A stretch of DNA of 23,975 bases from Candidatus Giovannonibacteria bacterium RIFCSPLOWO2_01_FULL_46_13 (GCA_001778785.1 MFIE01000018.1:197-24171), one strand, 5' to 3'. Positions 17,795-23,737 are shown, numbered from the stretch's first letter. Notes: generated by a model from the letters alone, not told the origin. Numbers and translations are program-made.

Positions 17795-18232
17795 ATGAAA
17801 AGATTAATTTCAAAAAAAATAGAACCAATCCACTACAGCTCGGCCTCGGCGATAGTCTGGTGTTTTGACGCGCGCTTTTCGGAATTTCTTGATTCGCTCG
17901 TCTCCAAAAAGAAATTGGACCATCCCGATATCGTAAAAGTTGCTGGCGGCGCGAAGGGGATAGCGAGCCCGGAAAACGCGGCCGAAAGGGATTATCTATT
18001 GGACCAAATAGACAAATCCTTCAGGCTCCACAAGCCGAAAGAAGTGCATTTGATGGTGCACGCCGGTTGCGGAGCGTATGGGAAAAAGTTTTCCGACGAG
18101 GAAAAAGAGAAGAAATTTTATTTAGGGGAGCTAGACAAGGCCGAGAAGGTTTTAAAGGTATATCTAAGGGGAAAAGGGCACAAGGCGAATATCGTGAAAT
18201 GCTTCGCTGACTTTGGGGGAGTTTTATGGTAG
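17795..18232 (+). CDS. Beta-carbonic-anhydrase-like protein in the ATP synthase operon
   Basis: 145 residues. The beta-carbonic anhydrase zinc site is readable: C23 with D25 and R27 in CFDARF (family CxDxR), then H89-x2-C92 in MVHAGCGAYG (family H-x2-C-G). Spacing of about 65 residues between the halves fits. The protein is shorter than classical beta enzymes (about 200), and the usual GN.A segment between the halves is replaced by VAGGAKGI. It may hydrate CO2 or be a related zinc protein; stand-alone activity is not proven. It begins 1 nt after atpC and so is part of the ATP synthase transcript. Its stop codon forms part of the next promoter. Confidence 0.7.
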   Translation: MKRLISKKIEPIHYSSASAIVWCFDARFSEFLDSLVSKKKLDHPDIVKVAGGAKGIASPENAAERDYLLDQIDKSFRLHKPKEVHLMVHAGCGAYGKKFSDEEKEKKFYLGELDKAEKVLKVYLRGKGHKANIVKCFADFGGVLW

Positions 18233-18235
18233 ATT
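18207..18235 (+). promoter_or_regulatory. tRNA-Thr(GGU) promoter
   Basis: CTGACT (18207-18212), 17-nt spacer, TAGATT (18230-18235) with TGG extension, overlapping the end of the carbonic-anhydrase-like gene. Predicted start is a few nt before the tRNA. Confidence 0.5.
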
Positions 18236-18244
18236 GATATGCGT

Positions 18245-18317
18245 GCCGATGTAGCTCAGTCGGTAGAGCACTCCCATGGTAAGGGAAAGGTCGTCGGTTC
18301 AATTCCGACCATCGGCT
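18245..18317 (+). tRNA. tRNA-Thr (GGU)
   Basis: Acceptor GCCGATG/CATCGGC, D arm GCTC..GAGC, anticodon loop ATGGTAA (anticodon GGT), T arm GTCGG/CCGAC with loop TTCAATT, discriminator T as in the first tRNA-Thr. The outermost anticodon-stem pair is a C-A mismatch. CCA is not encoded. Confidence 0.93.
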
Positions 18318-18336
18318 CCGGCTTTAAGATAATATT

Positions 18337-18495
18337 ATGTCACAAGATAAATTAATTAAATTTCAGTGCACCAAGTGCAAACGGTTCAATTACTATTCGA
18401 CCAAAAATAAAAAGAAGGTTGAACGAAAATTGGAATTCCAAAAATTCTGCCTGTGGTGCAAGAATAGGACGGCGCACAAAGAAGCTAAGGTGTAG
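18337..18495 (+). CDS. rpmG: Ribosomal protein bL33
   Basis: 52 residues. Zinc-type L33 with CxxC pairs at C11/C14 and C38/C41, the segment FNYYSTKNKKK and the end KFCLWCKNRTAHKEAKV (family K.C..C.KHT.H.E.K). It lies 19 nt after tRNA-Thr, a placement common in bacteria, where secE often follows; here a phospholipid gene starts 3 nt later instead. No Shine-Dalgarno is seen. Confidence 0.92.
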   Translation: MSQDKLIKFQCTKCKRFNYYSTKNKKKVERKLEFQKFCLWCKNRTAHKEAKV

Positions 18496-18498
18496 CCT

Positions 18499-19236
18499 AT
18501 GTCCAATAGCATCGGAGTCTTCGGCGCCGCTGTAGTCTTGGGCTATTTCCTCCTGCCTATTTTTCTAAGCAAGGAGCAGATAAAATTTTTTCTCGCGCAC
18601 ACTACGAATGCTGAATCGGCTTGGAGGGACGGAATTCTAAAATTTTTGACCGACCGCCTCGGGTTCATCACCCCGAATTTCGTAAGTTACGTCGGGCTCA
18701 TTTTAGTTTTCCTCGTCGCTTATCTTTTTCAAAATGACGCGCATTACGGCTGGATATTTTTTGTGACCCTCTTGGCCGGCTTCTCCGACATGCTGGACGG
18801 CTCCTTGGCCCGGAATACTTCAAGGGTGACGAAGTTGGGAGCGGTCCTGGACGTCGCGCGCGATTTGCTTTTGGTGGTCGTGTTAAGTTATTACCTCATA
18901 ATCACGAGCCACCTTTCAGAGCAGTTATTTTTCTGGTTCGCGATCGGCTGGATTTTTCTCGGCGGCGTGCGGAGCATGGAATTCAAATTTTCTTCCGGGA
19001 AAACATTTTCGCTTGAAGAAGATTATAAATTTGTTTTGGACCGCCTGCGGCTTTTCCTGTACGTCGCGGGGATCCTCTTTTTGATTTTAATCCCGCTCGC
19101 CAAAGACTTCCGCGATTTAGGGGAGACCTTTATAGTAATCTCTATCGTCATCTCCTGGATCTCGCTTTTGTTCCACTCCGCGCATTTAAAAATTTTGAGG
19201 GAGGATGAGGAGGAGGGCGATGGATTGACTATCTAG
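18499..19236 (+). CDS. CDP-alcohol phosphatidyltransferase
   Basis: Membrane enzyme that moves a phosphatidyl group from CDP-diacylglycerol to an alcohol. The complete signature D-G-x2-A-R-x8-G-x3-D-x3-D spans residues 100-122 (D100, G101, A104, R105, G114, D118, D122), with an extra D97 before it. 245 residues with about six hydrophobic helices. The alcohol (glycerol-3-phosphate, inositol phosphate or other) cannot be told from sequence. The tail is highly acidic (EDEEEGDG). It is tightly coupled to rpmG, and pgpA lies 4 kb downstream, which makes a PgsA-like role possible. Confidence 0.88.
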   Translation: MSNSIGVFGAAVVLGYFLLPIFLSKEQIKFFLAHTTNAESAWRDGILKFLTDRLGFITPNFVSYVGLILVFLVAYLFQNDAHYGWIFFVTLLAGFSDMLDGSLARNTSRVTKLGAVLDVARDLLLVVVLSYYLIITSHLSEQLFFWFAIGWIFLGGVRSMEFKFSSGKTFSLEEDYKFVLDRLRLFLYVAGILFLILIPLAKDFRDLGETFIVISIVISWISLLFHSAHLKILREDEEEGDGLTI

Positions 19237-19282
19237 GCCACTTCGAGTAGATTAAATAGACTTTTGATCTTTTTAAAATTTC

Positions 19283-19290
19283 GGAGGAGG
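19283..19290 (+). promoter_or_regulatory. Strong Shine-Dalgarno of the frameshifted transporter gene
   Basis: GGAGGAGG, 6 nt before the ATG at 19297. It settles the intended start and shows the reading frame breaks after initiation. Confidence 0.7.
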
Positions 19291-19296
19291 TTCAGG

Positions 19297-19711
19297 ATGA
19301 ATTTTAGCGCTGTTTTTATATTCAGCATTAATTGCTCTCGCTTTTGTCGTTTGGCCTATCGTCGGGAAATATTCCGGCGTTTCCTCGGCTTGGGTTGGAA
19401 CGATTGCAAGCGTTGGAACTTGTGTAGCGGTAGTAGTCTTATCGTGGCGTGATCTTGACTCGGTCCCAGCTTGGCGGTCTGTTGTAATAATTTTACTGGC
19501 CTCGGCTATCAATGGGATTGGGGTATTTTTCTACTCCATGAAAGTTGTTGATCCCCAAATCCCAACAGCTTCTTTCATTGTTACAACTGCCATTATGATG
19601 GTTGCTTGGGCTCCAATCTTGGACAAGTTGTTGAACGGGTCAACTTTCAATCCATATCATATTGCCGGTTTCGGAGCGGTGGCTCTTGCAATCTATCTCC
19701 TGGGCCAATGA
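19297..19711 (+). pseudogene. Half-size EamA-like (drug/metabolite) transporter with a frameshift at codon 3
   Basis: From the well-placed ATG the frame runs for only about 51 codons of unconvincing sequence. One frame over, from about 19303 to the TGA at 19709-19711, is an open, strongly hydrophobic protein of about 137 residues with five membrane helices (ALIALAFVVWPIVGKYSG; WVGTIASVGTCVAVVVL; IILLASAINGIGVFFYSMK; ASFIVTTAIMMVAWAPIL; FGAVALAIYLLGQ), fitting one five-helix EamA unit. Deleting one T from the run at 19302-19305 joins the ATG to that frame. This may be a real mutation, a base-calling error or initiation at ATT 19301. A strong Shine-Dalgarno and a terminator flank the gene, so it was recently functional. 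Confidence 0.7.
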
Positions 19712-19728
19712 TGTGGCCTGCTCAAACT

Positions 19729-19760
19729 AAAAGGGCCTGGATTTACTTCCGGGCTCTTTT
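19729..19760 (+). terminator. Intrinsic terminator after the EamA-like gene
   Basis: AAAAGGGCCTGG (19729-19740) pairs with CCGGGCTCTTTT (19749-19760), with one mismatch and one wobble, loop of 8 nt; the 3' arm ends in TTTT. The A-rich 5' arm allows some function on the minus strand. Confidence 0.75.
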
Positions 19761-19790
19761 GAAATTTTAAGCCTTTATTTATTCGAAAAA

Positions 19791-19799
19791 TGGTATATT
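19791..19799 (+). promoter_or_regulatory. Extended -10 of tRNA-Trp
   Basis: TGGTATATT, with TATATT at 19794-19799, 12 nt before the tRNA. No -35 at the standard distance. Confidence 0.5.
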
Positions 19800-19811
19800 A
19801 TTTAAGCAATT

Positions 19812-19882
19812 GGGAGTGTCGTTCAGAGGTAGGACTCTGGTCTCCAAAACCAGTAACCCAGGTTCGATTCCTGGCACTCCCG
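19812..19882 (+). tRNA. tRNA-Trp (CCA)
   Basis: 71 nt: acceptor GGGAGTG/CACTCCC, short D loop, anticodon stem CTGGT/ACCAG around CTCCAAA (anticodon CCA), T loop TTCGATT, discriminator G. CCA tail is not encoded. Reading only UGG fits TGA being a stop here. Confidence 0.95.
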
Positions 19883-19937
19883 CCCTTAACACTTTTTATC
19901 GAGAGACCGGGAGCCTTAAAATAAATATGTATCCAGC

Positions 19938-20567
19938 ATGAAATCGTCCTCTTTTAATATCGCCATTGTTCCGAGCAAGATCGTAGTTAAGCAGGCGATG
20001 AAGTTGAGTCGCGCGCTTAAACCCGATGGAGGGCTTTTTGTTCTAAACCAACGCCTCTACTCTGTGCACGTTACGCTCTACATGATGGAACTACCCTTAC
20101 GAAATTTGCCGGGAGTGAAACGGATTTTGAGAATGATCGCCGCTAGCCAGCGCCGCTTTAAACTTGAGCCACTCATCTGGAATCAGGATAGCGGCGGATA
20201 TATCGATGTCTCGTATGAGAAGACTAAAACTTTGTCAAAATTACAAGAGACGGTTATTAAAGAATTAAATCCGCTCCGAGAAGGGCTCCTTCGACAAAAA
20301 GACATCGAGCGCATGAACATAGCTCCCCGTTCAGAAAAAAGGAATATACAGAAGTATGGCTTTAGAAGCGTTGGCGCACAGTTTGAACCGCACCTGACAA
20401 TCAGCAGACTCCGAACCTATAAACCAACAGCGACGCCTAGAGTAGATACTGGAAAAATGTCTTTTACTGCGCATAAAATTGGGATATTTTATCTTGGAGA
20501 ACATGGTACATGCAAAAAATTAGTCGCGAGATTTAGATTAGGAACTGCGCCTAAACGACGAAAGTAA
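19938..20567 (+). CDS. 2H phosphoesterase (2'-5' RNA ligase-like) family protein
   Basis: 209 residues with two HxTx motifs 108 residues apart: H44-V-T-L (LYSVHVTLYMME) and H152-L-T-I (FEPHLTISRL). This pairing defines the 2H superfamily, whose members act on 2',3'-cyclic or 2'-5' phosphate bonds in RNA or nucleotides. The rest is basic (tail PKRRK), consistent with RNA binding. It lies alone, downstream of tRNA-Trp and ahead of a structured intergenic region. No Shine-Dalgarno is visible. The exact substrate cannot be inferred, and an RNA-repair partner gene is not seen nearby. Confidence 0.78.
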   Translation: MKSSSFNIAIVPSKIVVKQAMKLSRALKPDGGLFVLNQRLYSVHVTLYMMELPLRNLPGVKRILRMIAASQRRFKLEPLIWNQDSGGYIDVSYEKTKTLSKLQETVIKELNPLREGLLRQKDIERMNIAPRSEKRNIQKYGFRSVGAQFEPHLTISRLRTYKPTATPRVDTGKMSFTAHKIGIFYLGEHGTCKKLVARFRLGTAPKRRK

Positions 20568-20572
20568 TATGA

Positions 20573-20673
20573 GGGGCAACGTGCTCGAGACGCGTCGAGA
20601 TGGTAAACTAAAATTACTTAAAATAGCTTTAAAAGCTTGAGCGTCTACGGTTCTAGCTCGAGACGCCCCGCCA
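20573..20673 (+). other. Structured intergenic element, cloverleaf-like
   Basis: Within the 274-nt gap before gtrA. GGGGC (20573-20577) can close against CCC(C) (about 20666-20669) around three hairpins: CTCGA/TCGAG (20584-20599), AGCTT/AAGCT (20625-20637), and GCGTCT-A-CG/CG-AGACGC (20641-20666) whose loop contains TTCTAGC. A G-CCA follows at 20670-20673. CTCGAGACGC occurs twice. A TGG-extended TAAACT lies inside (20601-20609). It is not a functional tRNA as read: no proper D arm or anticodon arm. Confidence 0.35.
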
Positions 20674-20728
20674 GAAAGGAAGTACGTTTATCAACAAAGG
20701 CAAAAGAAATTTTTTCATAAAATTTTTT

Positions 20729-20760
20729 GAAAACAGAAACTCGAAAGGGTTTCTGTTTTC
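20729..20760 (+). terminator. Strong hairpin, probable terminator
   Basis: Perfect 12-bp stem GAAAACAGAAAC / GTTTCTGTTTTC with an 8-nt loop. The 3' arm is U-rich but no long T run follows. It ends 1 nt before the gtrA -35 box and would separate the upstream transcript from gtrA. Confidence 0.55.
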
Positions 20761-20761
20761 G

Positions 20762-20791
20762 TTGACATATCGTCAAACACAATGTTAGATT
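20762..20791 (+). promoter_or_regulatory. gtrA promoter with palindrome over the -35
   Basis: Consensus TTGACA (20762-20767), 17-18 nt spacer, TTAGATT (20785-20791) with TG at 20783. An inverted repeat TTGACATATCGTCAA (20762-20776) covers the -35. The leader is about 45 nt with AGGAGG at 20828-20833. It is the most consensus-like promoter in the window. Confidence 0.65.
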
Positions 20792-20841
20792 GCTAATCGA
20801 GAAGCACATTTCCAAACCCAAAACAATAGGAGGTATCCTCA

Positions 20842-21243
20842 ATGCGAACCGAAACGTCTCGTCCCAGGCAAGTCATGCGGTTCTACGTTGCAGGAGCCGC
20901 CGGTGTCATTGCCTACTATGCTGCGCTGTACGGCCTCACAGAGTACCTCGGTGTCTGGTATGTCACTTCTGCGGTGGTTGGGTTTACCCTGAACACCGGA
21001 CTGAACTTCACACTTCAGAAATTCTGGACATTCCAGAACAAAGAAACTCACATGGTTAGCCGTCAGCTCGTGCGGTATGTCGCCATGCTCGTTTCCCTTC
21101 TCATTGGAAACACCGTCTTTCTATACCTTATGGTGGAGTATCTGCAGATGTGGTACATCGGAGCACAGGTGATTCTCACGGTGGTCATCTCCATCTTGAG
21201 TTTCATCATCTCTATCAGAATCTTCAAGAATGAAAGGAGATGA
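20842..21243 (+). CDS. GtrA-family four-helix membrane protein
   Basis: 133 residues. Four membrane helices (about 12-32, 36-56, 78-98, 104-127), with the family features FYVAGAAGVIAYYAALYGLTEYL, a polar NF.LQKFWTFQN loop between helices 2 and 3, and a basic C terminus (RIFKNERR). GtrA proteins are thought to help move undecaprenyl-linked sugars across the membrane. The start is fixed by AGGAGG 8 nt upstream. Lysine is rare and codon choice (ctc, gtc, atc) differs from the Lys-rich neighbours, which hints at a different origin. No glycosyltransferase is adjacent. Confidence 0.82.
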   Translation: MRTETSRPRQVMRFYVAGAAGVIAYYAALYGLTEYLGVWYVTSAVVGFTLNTGLNFTLQKFWTFQNKETHMVSRQLVRYVAMLVSLLIGNTVFLYLMVEYLQMWYIGAQVILTVVISILSFIISIRIFKNERR

Positions 21244-21250
21244 AGTAATA

Positions 21251-21328
21251 ATGAGTGACCTATTTTCGAGATTGCTCAACTGCGTGTTCAATAACGATGA
21301 GACACAGGTGTCATTCGTGGCGAACTAG
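21251..21328 (+). CDS. Possible 25-residue small ORF
   Basis: ATG with an AAAGGAG 11 nt upstream (the end of gtrA), 25 codons (begins MSDLFSRLLNCVFNN), stop TAG, then a terminator 35 nt later. No family is recognisable. It lies in the gtrA transcript. Weak: length is within chance, and spacing is slightly long. Confidence 0.3.
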   Translation: MSDLFSRLLNCVFNNDETQVSFVAN

Positions 21329-21362
21329 AGTTTGTCGCTCCACTCAACAACAGGAGGTGACC

Positions 21363-21399
21363 GGGCGCTTCTTCCTTTTCGGAAGTCGCGCCCTTTTTT
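21363..21399 (+). terminator. Intrinsic terminator after gtrA
   Basis: GGGCGC (21363-21368) pairs with GCGCCC (21388-21393); an inner CTTCC/GGAAG stem (21371-21375 / 21381-21385) closes a TTTTC loop; six Ts follow. An AGGAGG lies 7 nt before the hairpin with no gene behind it. Confidence 0.85.
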
Positions 21400-21443
21400 G
21401 AATTTTAACCCTCTTATTTTGACTATATTTTAAAACCAAAAAC

Positions 21444-21452
21444 TGATAAAAT
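21444..21452 (+). promoter_or_regulatory. Extended -10 for the first NUDIX gene
   Basis: TGA-extended TAAAAT (21447-21452). A TTGACT at 21419-21424 is 22 nt away, too far for a standard -35. Leader of about 20 nt, no Shine-Dalgarno. Confidence 0.4.
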
Positions 21453-21478
21453 GAGTGAACCCCAAAGTGATTTGAACT

Positions 21479-21901
21479 ATGGAACAAGAACAAAGACCAA
21501 AAGTAGGAATAGGAGTGATGATCTTAAAAGACGGAAAGATCCTTCTAGGAAAAAGAAAAGGAGCTCACGGCGAAGGTGAATATGCTTGGCCGGGAGGACA
21601 TCTAGAGCACATGGAAGGTTTCGAGGAATGCGCTAAAAGGGAAACTTTGGAAGAGACTGGAATGGAGATTGAAAATATCAGGTTTTTGCGACTATTAAAC
21701 TTCAAGGACTACGCACCAAAACATTATGTTGATATTCTCTTATTGGCGGATTGGAAAAGTGGCGAACCGCAGGTTTTAGAACCTAATAAATGTGAAGGTT
21801 GGTATTGGTATGATATAGATAATTTACCTGAACCACTCTTTAAGGCAGAATATAGCGGCGTAGAAGCTTACAAAACTGGTAAAAATTTCTTTGATGCATA
21901 A
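21479..21901 (+). CDS. NUDIX hydrolase, MutT/NUDT15-like
   Basis: Hydrolyses nucleoside diphosphate-X substrates, likely (d)NTP clean-up. 140 residues with an exact NUDIX box at 40-62: G40-x5-E46-x7-R54-E55-x2-E58-E59-x-G61. The lead-in VMILKDGKILLGKRKGAHGEG and YAWPGGHLE resemble small MutT/NUDT15-type enzymes. First of three consecutive nucleotide-hydrolase genes; the stop codon lies 8 nt before the next ATG. Substrate not assignable from sequence. Confidence 0.88.
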   Translation: MEQEQRPKVGIGVMILKDGKILLGKRKGAHGEGEYAWPGGHLEHMEGFEECAKRETLEETGMEIENIRFLRLLNFKDYAPKHYVDILLLADWKSGEPQVLEPNKCEGWYWYDIDNLPEPLFKAEYSGVEAYKTGKNFFDA

Positions 21902-21909
21902 TTATTATT

Positions 21910-22518
21910 ATGACAAATCCAAGCTATAAAGAAGAATATGAAGATTATAGTCGCCTCAAATTAAGAAGATTTATGCAGAACAAAGAAATCACATTCATAA
22001 CCGGCAACCAGAACAAGGCGGACTACTTGGCGAAATATCTTGGCGTTCCGGTTAAGCACATAAAACTTGATTTAGACGAAATCCAATCCTTGGACTTAGA
22101 AGAAATAGTCAGGCATAAAGTTCGGCAGGCGTACGAAAAAATAAAAAGCCCGGTGATTGTCGAGGATGTGTCTTTGGAATTTGAGGCGCTCGGGGGATTG
22201 CCCGGGCCTTTTATACGTTTCTTTGTAGAGAAAATGCCTTTTGAGAATATCTGCTCGCTGGTGGATGGAAAGACGCGCAAAGCTACGGCGAGGTGCGTGT
22301 ATGGATATTACGACGGCGAGAATTTGAAATTGTTCGAGGGCGAGCTCGGCGGAGAAGTCTCGAAAGTTCCCGCGGGAGATAATGGATACGGTTGGGACAG
22401 GATTTTTATCCCCGAAGGATATTCGGTCACGCGAGCCGAGTTAAATGAAGAAGATTATCAAAAAACATATTTGCAAATTAAACCCCTCGCAGAATTGAAG
22501 GAATTTCTTACGAGCTGA
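21910..22518 (+). CDS. Ham1/ITPA-like non-canonical purine NTP pyrophosphatase, divergent C terminus
   Basis: Removes ITP/XTP-type nucleotides. Motifs: ITFITGNQNKADYLAKYLG (about 28-46), the metal-site block VEDVSLEFEALGGLPGPFIRFF (two family motifs, EDxxL and GLPGP), and GYGWDRIFIPEGYS. The ALGGLPGPFI form is closer to eukaryotic/archaeal ITPA than to typical RdgB. The C-terminal SHR base-recognition motif is absent; that region reads KTYLQIKPL (185-193). The 21-residue N-terminal extension before the family start is odd; a second ATG lies at 21973. A CATAAT overlapping the previous stop is 7 nt before the first ATG. Confidence 0.82.
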   Translation: MTNPSYKEEYEDYSRLKLRRFMQNKEITFITGNQNKADYLAKYLGVPVKHIKLDLDEIQSLDLEEIVRHKVRQAYEKIKSPVIVEDVSLEFEALGGLPGPFIRFFVEKMPFENICSLVDGKTRKATARCVYGYYDGENLKLFEGELGGEVSKVPAGDNGYGWDRIFIPEGYSVTRAELNEEDYQKTYLQIKPLAELKEFLTS

Positions 22519-22537
22519 AATCTATTACTGGAAATTA

Positions 22538-22546
22538 TGGTAAAAT
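22538..22546 (+). promoter_or_regulatory. Extended -10 for the second NUDIX gene
   Basis: TGG-extended TAAAAT (22541-22546), 10 nt before the ATG at 22557; leader about 4 nt, no Shine-Dalgarno, no -35 seen. Confidence 0.5.
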
Positions 22547-22556
22547 TAGATTAATT

Positions 22557-23042
22557 ATGGAAAACAAATATCTCCACGAGGTAGCCATTACAGCGATAAT
22601 TTTTAAGGACGGTAAGTATTTAATTACTCGCCGCTCCGCTAATAAGAAGCGTTTTCCGGGGATGTGGACTGTCCCGGGCGGCAAATTGGAAACAGATGAC
22701 TACATAAATTTACCGAAGGACACCACTGATTATTGGTACAATGTCCTGGAAAAAGTGCTGCGCCGGGAAGTGAAAGAGGAAGTTGGGATAGATATAACAA
22801 ACATCGTTTACGTAACTAGTCTGGCGACGGTGCACAAAGATGGCAACCCGTCGCTTGTAATTTCTTGTTTGGCTGATTATCTATCCGGCGAAGTGACGCT
22901 TAAGAAAGATGAAGCTGATGAATTCCGGTGGGTGACCCTTGCCGAGGCAAAAACATATGAGCTTATTGACGGGATTTACGACGAGCTGGTAATGGCGGAA
23001 AATCAGCGCAAAGGAACAAAAACCGAATGGCAGAGGGCATAA
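22557..23042 (+). CDS. NUDIX hydrolase with an insertion inside the NUDIX box
   Basis: 161 residues. The N-terminal part (VAITAIIFKDGKYLITRRS, GMWTVPGGKLE) and the second half of the box (R70-E71-V-K-E74-E75-V-G77) are clear. Between G42 and R70 there are 27 residues where the standard box has 13, an insertion of about 14 (including DTTDYWYNV). The metal-binding REVKEE is intact, so activity is likely. It follows Ham1 by 38 nt with its own -10 box. Substrate unknown. The gene is followed by a duplicated promoter cassette and a bidirectional terminator. Confidence 0.85.
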   Translation: MENKYLHEVAITAIIFKDGKYLITRRSANKKRFPGMWTVPGGKLETDDYINLPKDTTDYWYNVLEKVLRREVKEEVGIDITNIVYVTSLATVHKDGNPSLVISCLADYLSGEVTLKKDEADEFRWVTLAEAKTYELIDGIYDELVMAENQRKGTKTEWQRA

Positions 23043-23062
23043 CCTTCCTAAAAAAGGAGATC

Positions 23063-23094
23063 TGGTGTAGGATTTTTGCAGAAAGGAGGAGAAT
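23063..23094 (+). repeat. Duplicated promoter/Shine-Dalgarno cassette, copy A
   Basis: 32 nt identical to 23738-23769. It contains TGTAGGAT (possible -10 TAGGAT at 23068-23073) and AGAAAGGAGG, a 10-nt complement of the usual 16S rRNA 3' end. Weaker similarity reaches about 24 nt upstream (CTTCC then AAAAAAG at the same spacing in both). After GAGAAT the copies diverge: copy A has no start codon at a usable distance, only a terminator. Confidence 0.85.
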
Positions 23095-23157
23095 TCTCGC
23101 ACCAGTATTGCCATTTATAGAAAAACCGCCGAGTCACGGATGTGACGCGGCGGTTTT
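23080..23157 (+). ncRNA. Possible small RNA from cassette A
   Basis: From the predicted +1 after TAGGAT to the terminator: about 78 nt with an exposed extended Shine-Dalgarno near the 5' end and no ORF. It could be a decayed small gene whose start codon was lost, or a short RNA. No conservation evidence is available here. Confidence 0.3.
23122..23157. terminator. Bidirectional intrinsic terminator
   Basis: AAAACCGCCG (23122-23131) pairs perfectly with CGGCGGTTTT (23148-23157); after one A-G mismatch, GTCAC/GTGAC pair around a GGAT loop. T tract on both strands. It serves the plus-strand NUDIX/cassette A transcript and pgpA on the minus strand. Confidence 0.9.
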
Positions 23158-23174
23158 CTAGTGATCTAGATTGA

Positions 23175-23675
23175 TTACAGAATGAAAAAGATTATGCTGA
23201 TAAGGATCGCAGCGTAAACTCCTGCAACGACATCGTCAAACATTATCGCGGCGGGGCTTTTGCGGCTATCAAAATATCCTGCCGGAAATATCTTCACGAT
23301 ATCGAATAGCCGAAATAGTAAAAATGGTGCAGCCATATTCAGGAGATTTCTTGGCATGAAAAGAAGAGGACTATATGCGACGAGCGTTCCGAGGACCTCA
23401 TCGATAACGATTTGGTTCTGATCGCGAGTTTTTGTTTTGCCTCGCCAGTCGGTCCTTGGGCCAAGTTCCTCTTCGGCGATGGGAATGCACCAGAACCCTA
23501 GGGTAAATACGATTAAAGTAGTTAGTATGTAGCCATGTGCGTTGTAAAGTAGGACATAGCTTACGGGCAGCGCAGCCAAACTTCCATACGTTCCGGCCAT
23601 TCCCCTCAAAAATATCGGGGGTACGAGTCCGCTTCCAAACCATGTTGCGACTATGACGGCAATTCTTTTTTCCAT
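23175..23675 (-). CDS. pgpA: Phosphatidylglycerophosphatase A family protein
   Basis: Dephosphorylates phosphatidylglycerophosphate to phosphatidylglycerol in the membrane. 166 residues, about four hydrophobic segments. Family blocks: TWFGSGLVPP with GMAGTYGSLAALP (usually PGT.GS), QIVIDEVLGTLVA, FRLFDIVKIFPAGYFD and AAIMFDDVVAGVYAA with the catalytic-type Asp/Glu residues. The start is fixed by AAAGGAGA 6 nt upstream. It is convergent with the NUDIX gene across the shared terminator. Together with the CDP-alcohol phosphatidyltransferase at 18.5 kb it could complete phosphatidylglycerol synthesis, an inference only. Confidence 0.88.
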   Translation of the reverse strand: MEKRIAVIVATWFGSGLVPPIFLRGMAGTYGSLAALPVSYVLLYNAHGYILTTLIVFTLGFWCIPIAEEELGPRTDWRGKTKTRDQNQIVIDEVLGTLVAYSPLLFMPRNLLNMAAPFLLFRLFDIVKIFPAGYFDSRKSPAAIMFDDVVAGVYAAILISIIFFIL

Positions 23676-23737
23676 TTTGCTCTCCTTTTAAACAACGTTT
23701 ACATCAAAGTAGCGTAATCTTCCCAAAAAAGCAATTA

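Noticed and set aside
20573..20673. tmRNA or functional tRNA
   Set aside because: No canonical D or anticodon arm, too short for tmRNA, no resume codon/tag arrangement. Kept only as an unexplained structured element.
21451..21590. ATG frame overlapping the first NUDIX start
   Set aside because: Lies in another frame, very basic and low in complexity, ends inside the NUDIX gene, no ribosome site.
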